Positions 26,531 through 39,403 of a stretch of DNA of 64,000 bases are shown one piece after another; positions within the stretch are counted from its first letter, which is position 1, and every line of letters begins with the position of its first letter. The notes beneath the pieces are model-generated. The model was not told where the DNA came from, made no database searches, and saw only the letters and a program-made list of their open reading frames with translations. The stretch spans positions 18,758,001-18,822,000 of the forward strand of contig NC_089277.1 in NCBI RefSeq assembly GCF_963678975.1, read 5' to 3'. Origin of the DNA: Dysidea avara (lineage: Eukaryota; Porifera; Demospongiae; Dictyoceratida; Dysideidae). The translations under genes and the position numbers were made by a program.

Positions 26531-29500
26531 TTACTTAGTACAAACTGCACATGATAATTCTCTTGATTCATCATACAGAGGACAAGGAAGTGATCCACAT
26601 CTTCCCTCTGTGAAATGGAATAATAAGCCATTCTGGTTTGCTGCTGATCCAGGCACTGGTTTGAGGGCTACATCCACACAGGTAAACTGAGAACGATGGC
26701 TGCCACCATGATATTCAGCCATTAAATATCCATAATATTCTCTGGTCCATCCTGTAGGACAAGTGTACTTGGCTGGGAGCATGTAGACTGTAGAACGTTG
26801 AGCAACATAGCAAACAGCACATGGTACATCTGTGTTGTGTCTACCATGGAGGTAACTGTTGCTATCAGTATGTGATTCATATTCAGCTCCATACATTAGT
26901 GCTCTGTGTGCTGAGCCCCACTAATTGGAGCAAGGAAGTTCGGATCCAGTGGCAGACACTGGATTGCTACCACCACCTTTTTTGCATAAAAGGATCCAGC
27001 TACTCTTCCACTATACACTAATTCTGCAGTAGGTGGACACTCGTCATGTCCCCATCTGACATATACAGTTCCTCCATTTCTGTCATTTCCTTTCATACCC
27101 TTTTCTCCCATAGTTCCTTTGATTCCTTGATATCCCATTTCTCCTTTGAGTCCTCTTATTCCAGGGTCTCCTTTTACTCCAATTGGTCCTTGTAATCCTG
27201 AAATAAGAACAATATTATTATACTTGGTCTATGTAAATTATACTGGTCAACAGTATATGTATATAGACAAAAATTAAAGTTTGAGGTTAGCAATTAAGAG
27301 AAAATATATAGCTTTGATACTGTGTGTAAGTAATGTTTTTGGTGGGTATATTGCAGATGTTATGTACCATATATTACGGCCCATGAGATAGCCTAACTAA
27401 AAGCTTCATTTTTTTTGTGTTTTGTTGTTCTTTATAGATATGGAAAAAGTAGCTACATGTATGACTCGGTAGTTAGTGTACTAAATAATTATGTAACTAG
27501 ATCTACAAAAAGGGGTCTTATAGCCTTTTCAAGTTAGATGTGTCATAACTTGTCATGTATTGAACCCATTGTCTTATAGTTATGTCCAGGAATAGTACTA
27601 CGTTAGGAGTGTAAGGGGACCATATTTCAGGCTGGTACCATATACACAACTCAAGTTATGGATTGCCAAGTACATGCAATTGGAAAGACCTCATTTTGCA
27701 GATTCGGTCACATTATATAATACCTTCATCTCCTTTAGCCCCTTTCATACCAGATTCACCAGTTTCTCCTACTGCTCCTCGCAATCCAGTATCACCTGTG
27801 CAAAGTAATATACTTGATAATTATGTATATACAGTGTTTTAAAATTAATTTATGAAAGCTTTACAGCACAAGTCTGTTTAAAGTTGTTACATAAAGTGTG
27901 TTTGAAAAGGTGAAGAAAGGAGAAAAAATCCATGACTGAACCTGCAGCCATCCAATAAACGTTTGGACGCTTACAAGAGTCTGCCAGGCAGTCAGGATGT
28001 TTTCTCCTTGTCAATTTCATGTATATATATGTATCCAAGGAATTCTAGAGAGTGACTTAATATTGTCTAAGTACCCATGTGGAACCAAATGGATATTAGT
28101 TCTAAACACAATTAATACACTATAGTGTTTAGTACTTGTGTTTACATGAAAATCTCTTATGTCAAGTTTGTATCTCTTGCCTGGTAGCTGGTTTTTTTTA
28201 AAACTTGCATCATAGACTTTCTATCATCATACTTGGTTCATTGTACCCAGGGTGGGGTTGTGATACTATTTATAGGGTTTTCAAGAAGTGGGTAAAGCAG
28301 CACACTCTGTGGTCATGCATTGTCACTATCCATCCATTGTTCACTTTAAATGGCACTGGCCTATATATATGGACCACTGCCTTTAGAGGCGATTTCACTT
28401 TCCCTGTAAGCAAATATTTATTACTTGTCAATCATTCATGATCAGTGCTGAAAAAATCATGATGCTGCTGAATTATAAAGGATTGTGTACATACCGACAT
28501 GTAGATCAATTTTTATAAAGAATCCTAATATACCTATTAATCCTCTTGGCCCCCGATCACCGGGATCTCCTCTTAGTCCAGTCTCTCCCTTGTCTCCTTT
28601 TGGTCCCTTGTCACCTTTGCTACCCTTTACTCCATTCAGACCAGTTCCACCTTTTGCTCCTTTTTCTCCAGTGTCCCCTTTAAGCATAAGTGTATGATAA
28701 TTAAGTGTTTACAGTTAACTTTACTGAGCAGGTAACCTTGACTTCCTTTTTCTCCTCTGTCACCTCTAGGACCAGGGTAACCTGAATCACCTGTATGGGT
28801 ATATTGTATTGTAAAAGTCCTGCACTTGCCTAGTTTAGTATCACTCAAGTTTCATATGCTGTAAATTTGGTACTGAATTACTTTCAAAATTGCAGTTAGC
28901 AAAGTTAAAATTAATTTTGTACTACTTTATTTCTAACAATTATTCTAAGTTTGGCATACAGTAGTACAGACTAAGAAAGATGCATATGAGCTATATGATG
29001 AGCTATATATATATGTACTGGCAAAATAAGTTCCAGCCAATATACAGTAGTACTTTATGGTCTCATGCCAATGCTGCCAAGGCACTGTGGTATCGTGGGC
29101 TTTTATCAATATTTTTTGTGGAAGGTACAAACCTTCATGATCTTTACTATGCTAGGCAGCTAACTATATACTTTGAATAAAAAAGTTGCTTAATGCGTAT
29201 AGCCATCGTTTAAAGAAGTGACATGTATGGAAAACAGCTATATGTGGGCAACGATGAAAAACTAATAATAATAAGTTTAATCCACATTGTATACCTATTA
29301 CTCCTCTTAGTCCTCTATCTCCAGTATCACCTCTTGCTCCTGGAGGACCAACATCACCTTTACGGCCCTCCTTTCCTATATCTCCTTTTGTACCTCTGGG
29401 ACCAGGTGTACCATCTTTACACTGACACTCAACTCCTGACTGTCTTTTCGTGATGTCATGAGTAATAATAGTGTTATCATGATTCATATTTGCCTGCAAC

Positions 29501-30995
29501 TAGAACAACATAGTGTGTAGTGGACATTTCAGAATAGGGTTTGCTACCTTGTGGCCTAAAATGTTAGTTCTAAAATTCACTGTGACTGATAGAAACACTA
29601 AACGTCTTGGTGACTAAGTTATATATATGCATTTTTATCATTCCACCAACACCTTTTCACACTTAAAGCAATGGGGGAATCTAGGATGGGGCATTTGGGG
29701 CAAATCCCCCCCCTCCCCCCCTACCTCACCTTTTGGAGTAGCCATAGCTAGGCTACTTCTTTTTGATTAAAATAGCTACTAAACTTTACCTCAGGCCTTA
29801 TAGCTGATTCATGAAAATATGCACATTTTACTAGCATTTATTATTGCAAATTCATCTAAAACCAAAGCAAATCAGTCAAATTTGCTATGAAATTGTCACC
29901 AAACACCTTCATACTAAGTGCCTCTAAAAATAAGTTAATTATCGTGTTGCTCCTTTTAAACACAGTAATAGCCCTTTAAGACTTCACAACCATCTGCAAA
30001 GGCCAAAATGGTAAAATCAAACAGTGAGATACTACATCATTTGCTGCTTCAAAAATGAAGCAACTAACAGTGTTGGGCAAGTTACTTTGTAAAAGTAACT
30101 AGTTACATATTACATATTACTTGCAACAGAACTATTTAGTTACGGTTACATATTACCCATAAAATAAAGTAACTGTAATAATATTACATATTATATTACT
30201 TTGTGTCCACAGCCTTAAACTGTCACGTGTGAAACTACCACCTTATCACGTGACATGATTGCGTTGTTGGACAATGTGCAAATCTTGGTTATAAGTAAGA
30301 AGCTAGTGAATAAGCTTCATTCAGTAGGCCTCGTTACTTCGTTGTGGTTAGGCGTTACTCAGAGGATTACTAACGAGATTAGTAACTTCGTTACTTTTAG
30401 TAATGATATTACGTCATATTAGACTCGTTACAGTAATTATATTACTTAGGTAACGCGTTACGTTTGTAAGTAAAGTGTCTTGCGTTATATTACCTGTTTT
30501 CATAGCGTATTTTGTTATCTTACTTTGTTACCACAAAAGTAATAATATTACATAATGCGTTACTCCCAACACTGGCAACTAACAAGAGAATCTGGCTCTC
30601 CCCAACCACTTACACCTTACCCTGTTTGTGCCCCTCCGCCTGCCAGCTCCTGGATCCGCCCGTGTAAAGGGCTAGTGCGCTAAATCAACTATGTGGTCTT
30701 GTATATAAATAATATACTGTTCAGACTATGAACATAACATAATGTATGGTAATACTGGGTATTATATATGATGTATCAGTATGTGTACTCTTTTGTTGGC
30801 CAATTATATAATAATTCTTACATTGACTTGTTCTTGTAACTTCAACAACAGTTCCCTATCATACTCTACCTGTTGTTGTAGTAGATCCAGTGATGACTGG
30901 AAGTACCAAGTCACACCAAGCAGTAGAATTAGACTAACTAGTGATAGTACTAAACTGACTATCACAACAACATCCTTGTTTGGAGCAGTAGCCAT
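26531..30995 (-). CDS. Membrane-anchored short-chain (spongin-type) collagen; frameshift in C-terminal domain
   Basis: Minus-strand exons: 30995-30822, 29499-29295, 28790-28737, 28677-28534, 27795-27724, 27197-26531. The first join is phase 0, the others phase 1. Exon 1 has a short cytosolic head, a hydrophobic helix ([20 protein letters not shown]) and a coiled-coil-like segment, so a type II membrane topology is likely. Exons 2-5 encode Gly-X-Y repeats; exon 3 is exactly 54 bp, the classic collagen exon size. The last exon has the non-collagenous domain of short-chain collagens: [47 protein letters not shown] and a final CAVCTK. Near 26896-26905 the frame slips between GAQHTEH and MYGAEY, so total exon length is not a multiple of three. 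A second, locally compensated slip is likely at KKVVVAIQ. The gene may be a recent pseudogene, or the assembly may have an error. Confidence 0.8.
29669..30664. mobile_element. TIR DNA element with 5-bp duplication in collagen intron 1
   Basis: The left end caatgggggaatctagga and right end tcctggatccgcccgtg form imperfect terminal repeats. taaag at 29664-29668 and 30665-30669 is the duplication. It shares ends with 216-1347 and 48764-49253, and it carries the hAT MITE 30068-30574 inside. Confidence 0.75.
30068..30574. mobile_element. hAT MITE, copy B (507 bp, intact)
   Basis: It starts cagtgttgggcaagttact and ends cgttactcccaacactg. The 8-bp duplication gcaactaa is at 30060-30067 and 30575-30582. 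It is very similar to copy A in the NLR intron and has no transposase. Confidence 0.92.
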
Positions 30996-31890
30996 GGTAT
31001 AACCAACACTGCAATACTTACATTATACTGTACTCTTATAGTTGTGAATGGTGTTGATGACTCAGCTGATCAGTGGAATGTCTAGGGGTGGCCGTTCTTT
31101 GTGTACTGTTTACTATAGTGACTTTCATACTGTACTGCTAGGAATTCTGTTTTGCATGACTGATATTGTGATTGGATGAGAGTAAACACATGTTGTATGT
31201 GGAGGGTTTTCCACCATAACCCATGCCATAGCAAAACAACAGAGAAAGGCTTCAGTGCATGTAACAGTCTGGGCCTATATACAAATAATTTCTCAACTTG
31301 ATGATATATATGGTGTATCATTAGTGACAATTACATTACAGCAAGAAGTGAACAATCTCTATGACTGCTCAGCCAGTGTAATATAAATGGCTTCTATCCT
31401 AGTGAAATACATTAATGTAGCCACTATCAACCTTAAAACTACTGATCATGCCTAAGCCTTTTACTAATTTGCCATAATACATGTGTTTACAATTATATCA
31501 ACACTTGTTAAAGGTGAGAATTAACATTTTACTGGACTTATGCTATACTTTACAGGCAGGTATATACTCTTTGAAATATCTCTTCATGCACTGGGGTGTA
31601 ATTATATAATCACTTATGCATATATTTTATGACTGCTACACACACAATATATCATGTGTTTGAATCACATGCCTCAAACTTATAGTATTACAGTGTCGAA
31701 CATTGTATTTTCCATAATGGGCAAATCCATTGTTGAGCAGGTTCCTGCTTGGGACTAAGTTGAACAGAAGAAAACAATACTGTGGTTATTCACTGTTGTT
31801 CTGATATAATGTAACTGGCCTTATTAGTAATGATTCTAATGAAGTGATGTCATTAGTACATAAGAGATATAATATTATACTATAGACCCT
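30996..31890. other. Upstream region of the collagen gene; nothing else seen
   Basis: This is AT-rich sequence with no recognisable exon, repeat or RNA gene. The collagen promoter is expected near 31000-31100 on the minus strand, but no clear core motif can be read. Confidence 0.4.
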
Positions 31891-31893
31891 TTG

Positions 31894-32090
31894 CAGGTAT
31901 AGCAACATCCACCAGGCCATCTTAGAGTACAATCCCTCTTTCAACTCTGATAGCATTGGAGTAAACAATACCAGGAAGTAGAGCTGCTTCTTTGGCAAAG
32001 GTTGACCAGGTTAAACCTACGCTCTCTCCTATGCTATCAGGGTTACACAATGGGTTGTACTCCAAGATGGTGGATGTTGCTATGGGCCTA
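31894..32090. repeat. Foldback element, arms of about 70 bp
   Basis: gcaacatccacca then tcttagagtacaa (left arm) is mirrored by ttgtactccaaga then tggtggatgttgc (right arm). ctgatagcat and atgctatcag form the inner part. The arms are imperfect. Overlapping ORFs on both strands are artefacts of the symmetry. Confidence 0.75.
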
Positions 32091-32489
32091 TGGCAGCAGT
32101 TCACCAGCAATGGGTCTATAATGAGGTCATGCATGAAGTACTCTTCAGCTGTGTTTGGGACCTACTTAACATGGTCACTATATCGAGGACAGATCATATA
32201 ACATGATCTTATGGCAGAATTAACCAGCCACAGATATTTCTAAAAATAATGTGTCACATCAAGAAGCAAATTAATCAAGTTAATAATGTGTGAATTGTAT
32301 AGATGTTAATTGTCCCTGTACAACATCAGCATCACCAGTCTATTACCAATTCTAAGATAAAAGCAGCAGGGTTGGCATAGCTTAGTCAGTGACCTTATAA
32401 TGGTCCAAAATTCAACACATTGCTATAAATTATCTATATGTCATGGATGAATTAGTACATTACTGTGAGAGCGAATCAGTTTACTGCAA

Positions 32490-32592
32490 AAAAATAAGCA
32501 GTGAATATTGTGGCAAATAGTGAACATCACTGTACATCTAAAAGAATTTGCAGTGACATTCACTATTCGCCACAGTATTCACTACTTATTCT
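32490..32592. repeat. Hairpin, arms of about 30 bp
   Basis: aataagcagtgaatattgtgg (left) pairs with ccacagtattcactacttatt (right), and gcaaatagtgaa with ttcactattcgc. Loop about 35 nt. Confidence 0.8.
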
Positions 32593-32599
32593 TTTAGTG

Positions 32600-33925
32600 T
32601 TATATTTGTACAACCCCTGGTAATTAAACATTTTATATAAACAACTACAGTAGCTAGTGGGGCTACACATAATATTATACAGACATGAATCCACTGAATG
32701 ATTTGTAAACAATCAAATTAAAACTTCACTATTTTTTTGATGATGATATGTATACAGCTGTGGGCGGGGTAAATGGTAATCATAATGTAAGAAACATGTG
32801 ATGCATATTATAATGTTGCCATATCTACTATATAATATATAGAGAGAGCAGTGAGTGGTAAAGTATATAACTGGCTATACCCGACATGCCTTATTGTCAG
32901 TGATCAGAATCAATCAACTATTATTTGATGATTGCCTTCACAGGTGCTTGAGGCCATTCAGTAGAACAACCAGATGAAGATTAGCCAGTAAAACAATTAC
33001 GCAGTTCCACTGATCCATATCTGTGGTATATAGCTAACTCCATTTATATGCCTGCATAGAGTGCTCTGTGCATAATTTGCATATGAAATGTAATAATATT
33101 ATACTGTAGGCCGAGTAGTAACTAGTAAATATTTACTGTAAACACTATGCACATGCCATATACATGCATAAGTATCATTGCTTTAATATCCTGAACCTTG
33201 TACAGTAGCTATGTACATGCATGTCACAATTGTGTATAGAATCACCTATACATACTGTAGTTCTTGGAAAATTCCTGTAACTATATTATTATAATGAATT
33301 TCATGAGCAAAACTTCGATGAATTCTTTCCCAAATAATTACGTTTGATGCAGAATTGCATTTACAGGAGTTCATAAGTGTTGTAAGGCACACCTAGCATA
33401 ACACTAGCATAACACTAGCCAAGTCTTCGTTAAATTTGAAATTCAAGTGGCCAAGTCTACATACATTATCCATGCTGCTTATTGGCTTTAACAAGTTCAA
33501 GTACATCAAGAATCATTATTCACAATTTTCACACCACTGTGTATTCTGCTTGCACTCATATACAGTATCAATTGTTAACAAAACTTTAATTTTGACTGAA
33601 CATCTGTGGCAACAAAAACAATTTTCTAAACATTTCATTCAAAAGTGTTTATGAAACTGTCATCATGAACAATAATAAAGTGAATGGTGGATCTGGATTT
33701 TGTTGCATAGAACCAAATGTACATAATATTATATGGGTATTTGTCCCATGATAGTATATAGTGAGTATATTATGTGTATATAATAACTATAGCAACAAAG
33801 ATGTATATATACAGCCATAACACTCGTGTTTCATGTGGACACATGCTGAAGTTGTAAAGTTGACTCCAAAAAGAAACTCTGGTTGCATACTTTAAAAACG
33901 AATTAAGTATAGGTTTAAGGAAGAA
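32600..33925. other. Intergenic, nothing recognised
   Basis: This is AT-rich sequence with no ORF showing codon or domain signal and no splice-flanked exon. Confidence 0.4.
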
Positions 33926-34340
33926 AATCCATCCCTCCTGGAGGAGACTGAGTGTGGCCCCGACTAGACATTGGGTGACCTGCAGTTCGAATCCTGAGGT
34001 TGGAGGGATTTTTTTCCTTACTTTGACCCCTTTTCTGTTACACCTTTTCAGCTATAAGTCACTAAGTCTATAAGTCCTTGCAATTAGGTTAGGTAATCCT
34101 AAAGCTGCAGCACACGTTGCTGTCAGACCTTCAGTGCTGGTCACTGTAAAGTGCTAACAACTACAACAATAAGAAGTATGATTGCCTGGCAGAGCATTCG
34201 AGCATAAATTGGATGGCTGCAGGATTGAGGCTGCCAAGGCTCAATTATGGATTTTTTTCTCCTTTCAAAAATGCTTAACATCGTCATCTTAAACAGGCTG
34301 TAGGACAAGGTATCCTGCAGACTTTAGCACTTGTGCCTTA
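33926..34340. repeat. Possible tRNA-derived SINE(s)
   Basis: The segment has an imperfect B-box (gcagttcgaatcctg) in a tRNA-like setting between atccctcc and ggagggat, which could form an acceptor-like stem. A second SINE-like head (gattgcctggcagagcattc, then ctgcaggattgaggctgcc) follows at about 34175. The T-arm stem is poorly paired, so this is not a functional tRNA. An A-rich (AAATA)n stretch follows at 34376-34425. Confidence 0.4.
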
Positions 34341-34447
34341 ATACATATATTAATATGCAAAATGTTAAATATGTCTTGATAAATAAATAAGTTTAAAAAT
34401 AAATAAATAAATATGTCATAATGTTACATGTCTTGCCAGGGTGACGT

Positions 34448-34744
34448 TTAGGTCTTTTGTACTACATAGCAGCTGGCACATTCCTTATCACTGGTGTATG
34501 CAATTCCCTTTTCATACTCCATCTTCACAATCTGTGCATACCATATGGTAAATCCAACCTCTCGTAGAGTGCTCAAAATATCATCAATACTTAGTGAAAA
34601 GCAGTGATACTTCACAGTATCGACATAATACATTATCGATCCAATATTGGCTAGCATCATCAGGAATCCATTTGGGTTGAGTAAGTCATACACTCCTTTG
34701 ATGATGGTCTTGTACTCATCAGGTGAAGTTATACACAGAAGCAC
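34448..34744 (-). pseudogene. 5'-truncated copy of the NNMT-family methyltransferase
   Basis: 98 codons match the C-terminal third of the 3410-7456 gene: DEYKTIIKGVYDLLNPNGF, then YVDTVKYHCFSL, STLREVGFTIWYAQIVKM and CASCYVVQK, against [20 protein letters not shown] and so on. Homology stops abruptly at the N-side without an AG acceptor, and no SAM-binding part is found upstream on this strand. The ORF is open, so the truncation is the only clear defect. Confidence 0.75.
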
Positions 34745-35960
34745 AATAATTATTGCATAAACACTGTGGTTTTTGTCATTGTATATTCGTGGTCACAGAA
34801 AATCTCAGAAGCTCTCCCCCTCAGTTTTCACTTCTACATTGACAGAGACCCATGAAAGGCCAAATATATTGAACCATCTCTACAATACGCTAAGCATTGA
34901 GGCAAACAGTTACTTATTATTAGCTACACGTGTATGTACTATTTTATGACATTGAAAGGTTGATCATTAATTTTACTGTCACGTTCTGCACCAAAGACTG
35001 ATGGACGACAACAGTACATATTAACAAGGCTCATTCATCAGGGTAAATATCACACTCAAATTCCTATAAAATGCGGACTTGTCTGTGCAGAGAACTAACA
35101 ATTGTCAATTAGCTGTACTATAGAAGAAGTTCTGGCTTGGAATCACCACGTTTCTAACAGCTGAAGTATCTTAAGCAAGTATTATCTATATAGGGATGTG
35201 TAACCAGCAGAATATAGCCAATAGCTAAGTGAAAGGATAACAAGTTAACAAGTTATCCAATACAACAAAATGTACAGCAATGCATATCGCTGATACAGAA
35301 TACTATTACAGTGTGCTATATTATTACTCTTGCTTGTATATAACTGTATATTATTTTACTTGCATACCACAGTACTTATATATGTGACAGAAGTTTGGAA
35401 AATCAGCCACATGGTCATGTGTGAAATAATTAGAATTTTAATGTTTAGGGTGATGCCAAGAGTCCCTCTCCACTAATAACTCTTGGTGATGCTGTTTAGT
35501 GCAGGGTCCAGTTTTAAACTTATTTCAAAATCTTTCTTGTAATTCAAGGATTTGAGAATCGATTAAAATCATTAACAAGTGGATTTACACCATAAAACTT
35601 ATTATTTTATTTTAGGTGTCAAATGTACCCATATGGAGATTTTCCAAAGTTTGGTCACATAATTCTATACCATTCTACAGTACATGTACAGCTCAAATAT
35701 GACACACACGGAAGTTCATGTGTGTTGGTCTTGTATGCACACAGTATTCTGTATGAACTAGCATGGCTACACACGTGGCTCTGTAGCTAGCTACTGTCGG
35801 TTATAGCTATCTAACATGTGATGTTATACCTGTGTGTTGATGGTACAGGCACAGGTACTGCATTGAAATTACAGAAATGATAAAATTGTTATACTACAGG
35901 GCTGGTTACTGTGATTACTCATAACTTAGTGTTGCTGTTGTTAATTTGTTTTTGCTCTAG
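34745..35960. other. Intergenic, nothing recognised
   Basis: No supported coding, RNA or repeat feature. Confidence 0.4.
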
Positions 35961-35969
35961 GTCTTCAGT

Positions 35970-36250
35970 TTCATGAGTAGGGTGTGGTCGTTAATTACCT
36001 GCTTTGTAGTGGGAACTACATAGAATGACGCGTTTGTTCAGTTCGCCTGTGAGCAAAGGCAGAAACATAATACTTAAGCATTTTTGTGCTGGTATTCTTT
36101 TCCCGGTTAGTACATGTCTGTGGGCCTGTGTAATTTTCGCATACATTTTAATTGTTTCATTCATTAATTCATATTTATGACATAATTTGATCACATTTTA
36201 AAATTAACTTTAGTACTTGGTTGTATAATTATTACTAGGACTGGGTCACA
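35970..36250. repeat. Dispersed repeat family, inverted copy
   Basis: ccggttagtacatgtctgtg, then ttttcgcatacatt and tactaggactgggtc, match inverted or direct segments at 20855-21010, 21700-21837 and 42050-42215. A left part (gtggtcgttaattacctgc) matches 41445-41480. Confidence 0.65.
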
Positions 36251-37279
36251 TACAACCAAGTACATACACCAACTTGACAACATACCAATAGGGCATGTAC
36301 GTATAAACAGTGTCATATTTGGCACCAGCAGTGTGTGTTAGTGCCAGCGGTAATGATACAGATATAAACAAGCAGGCAAGGGGATTTAACTGGTATCTGA
36401 AAATCACAACACAAAATTTTTTGAAATACGCTAAAAAACAAGTCAGGCAGTGGTATTAATAGATTTGTTTACACTGTAAGTGTGAGATGCTTCTGAAGAT
36501 TACTCAGTCCAGAAGTGGGGTAAGTCGAATTCTCGGGAACGGGAACGACCAATGGAAAATGCCTGATAAAGGTCATCATGTGAATATACAGGATAGATTT
36601 ACTGCACAATGTTTCCTTTGCATCATTGTTCTAATAGAGCAGTCACTTGTAATAAAACTAATAGAGCAGTCAAGAATGTTTTGTTTACTATCCCACCAAG
36701 GACCTGCATTGAAAGCCTGGACTACAGTTAGGTATATAAGGACTATCTAAGTCAACAATACTGAAAGTTAGCTACTCCTTTGAATTCTAAAATATTCAAC
36801 TCAGTATTTACAAAGTATTCTAGTTAAGTGACGGTGTCTATTATAAAGGCTTCAGAAACTGCACCTGCATGCTGCTTCCAGATAATTAAAGAAGTCATAT
36901 AAGGGGAGTATGCATGCAGCAGTACCGTATGTGTGGAAATTTTTGCAGTATGAAATTTTCATGGTTGCAAACTAAAACAAGATTTTCACGATTTTATTTT
37001 CACGGTTCTGAGTTAAAACAGAATTTTTCACAATTTTATTTTCACAGATCTACCTCAAGTTTTCGCGGTTTTTCGTGCATCTTGCAGCTATTCGAGTTGG
37101 TATTAAAGTTAACATTGCACAATGACTACGCGAGATATAACTCATTACTTTAAGCCAGCCAAGCCAAGCGCTTTGTCAAGTAGCGTGTCGCAGTCAACAA
37201 TTGATTGTGTTAACAGCTAGGGAGCTGAAAGCAATCTCAAGCGCCACTCACAGCCAAGCAGGAAAGAAACATGGTGAAT

Positions 37280-38290
37280 ATATGAAACTCGATGATGAAG
37301 AGAGAGCTACTGTTGGTGAATACGCTGCAAAACATGGAATTGCAGCTGCCATTTGACATTTTGAAGCAAATAACTTTTCCCAAATTTAAAGGAAGCCAGT
37401 GAAAAAAAGCCTATATGCATGCTGTATTAAACCAGTCAACTGAAAGAAAGCGAGGTGGCAAACCAGTGGAAGTTACAAAGCTTCCTCAGAAAAGGGTGGA
37501 AGACCACTTTTACTAGGAGAGGAACTGGAGGAAGAGGTCAAATTGTTCATAAAAGCTTCACGTGCAGAGGGGACGGTTGTGAATACTGAAACCGTCATGG
37601 GCACAGCTACAGGTGTTGTAATCAACCATAATGTCAACTTGCTTGCTGAAAATGGGGGATATATTAATATAACCAAAGAATGGGCACAGCGATTGCTTCA
37701 ACGAATGGGTTTAGTAAAGCGGAAAGGGACAACAAAACTCCCTCTGATTTTGAAAAACTGAAACAGCAGTTTTTGTCCGACATCCGCACAATAGTTGCAA
37801 TGAAAAGCATTCCAAAGGAGCTAATAATCAACTGGGACCAAACAGGTATGAAATATATACCAGTGTCCAATTGGACCTTTGAAGAGAAGGGGGCTAAACG
37901 GGTAGAAATTGCTGGGCTGGATGATAAACAGCAAATTACAGTACTATTGTCATGTACGATGGATGGAAAGCTGCTGCCCACACAAGTGATCTATGCTGGC
38001 AAGACTCCTGCTTGCTTACCTAAAGTCCAGCATCCACAGAATTGGTATTTGACCTATTCTGAAAATCACTGGTCAAATGAACACACCATGATGGGCTATC
38101 TACATAACATATCTCGTGCTAATCTGAATCTGCATGAGCAGCTCCCATCAATGCCTTGTCATATTTGACTCATTCAAAGGTCAAACTACAGATGCCTTTT
38201 TGGATACCCTGGATGAGAACAATATCCTAGTAGTAGAAGTTCCCCCTGACCGGCTGCAACCATTAGAATTTATTTTTTTAAGCAAACATA
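37280..38290 (+). pseudogene. pogo-like DDE transposase, frameshifted
   Basis: Successive frames give EYAAKHGIAAA, GGRPLLLGEELEEEVKLFIK, WAQRLLQRMGLVKRKG, then IINWDQTGMKYIPVS (first catalytic Asp) and LVIFDSFKGQTTDAF (second Asp). At least two frame changes and stops in the N-terminal part break it. The final acidic residue region is lost after 38290. It would have mediated cut-and-paste at TA, and it is inactive here. Confidence 0.75.
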
Positions 38291-38899
38291 ATGTTTCTTC
38301 ATCCCACTTGGTATATCCAGAGTCATACACCAACACCTTCTTACCTGGTGTGCCAAAATGGTAGTAGCACATATCCAGTGATCTCCACCAATATGGAAGA
38401 TCTGTAGAGCATTGCATGTGGACTCTTTATGAGGTTTGTCTTGTAAGAGTGTAAGACACAGACCATTGATGTTAGGGAATTTGGGTTTCAAAATTCTCTG
38501 TGCAAGACTAATGTGCTTACTATTTCGTGATGAAGTGAAGGTGAAGATGGAGCCCATCGATGAGGATGTCTGTGCAGAAAGTCAGGAGACACAAGAAAGT
38601 ATCGAGACCCAAGTGTGGGTTAAAGTTAGGGATATATCTTGGACAAATTTATAGACAAAAAGATACTTACCAGTAGTGAGAAACTCACTGACATGGGCTG
38701 TGATGTCACAGCAATGGACTGGACTGAAGAATCAGTAACTGCAAACTTACAGCTGGCAATTACCATTAGGCTGAGTATAGCCTGTAGGCAATCTGTCTAG
38801 GCCCTCAGGGTAAAAGAATGCCTCAGATTTTAGATTGCATGTTAAAAAGCTATTCATACAGTTAATTGCATTCACATTTTTTTCTATTTACACAGCCAT

Positions 38900-39403
38900 C
38901 TAGCTAACCATAAATACATGCTTTACTCCATTTAAGGTGGTCCCTAAAATTAAGTTTTGCCCAGGGCCAGCCCCTGCAACAATGACAACTGCTATGAACA
39001 TAATCAACCTACGTATAATACCTTGCAGCTCACTAACCCTGTTGTGTTCATCACTTAACAATTTATGTGCCATCTTTGTTGCATCGTCTGGTCCAGTAAA
39101 TTTATACTTGCATGGAAATTCCAGCCCACCTTGCATCAAATCATGAGAGTATCTTCTTGGTCCGGTCACCATGCTGATAGTTGTCCCACCATTCCTCAGA
39201 AATCACGTAAACATGCAAGAAATAGTGCACGGTACATGGCCAACAATCGCTCTGTCTTCCACAGTGCTACTGTGAAGGGGTCTCTCGGATTTCTAGATTC
39301 CCTCTCACATATCACAGTTTCTCCAACTGGGGCATTCCATATATCCTTATAGACATGGTAGCCATGAATGCAGCTAATTAAGGTAAAAGCGCTGGTCATT
39401 GAC
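38900..39403 (-). pseudogene. ORF with GYHVYKDIW domain (unknown function), broken
   Basis: The minus strand reads GYHVYKDIWNAPVGETVICE and then RESRNPRDPFTVALW. After a frameshift and a stop it continues MVTGPRRYSHDLMQGGLEFP and CKYKFTG. I recall this order from a repetitive invertebrate protein family of unknown function. It lies inside the pogo-like element in the opposite direction, so it is either element cargo or a second element. No function is claimed. Confidence 0.55.

Noticed and set aside
28485-28697. Proline-rich + strand ORF
   Set aside because: It is the antisense of the Gly-X-Y collagen exon at 28677-28534.
31922-32201. Overlapping ORFs on both strands
   Set aside because: They arise from the inverted arms of the 31894-32090 foldback.
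33926-34020. tRNA gene
   Set aside because: B-box-like text is present but the T-stem does not pair and no anticodon arm is convincing; more likely a SINE head.
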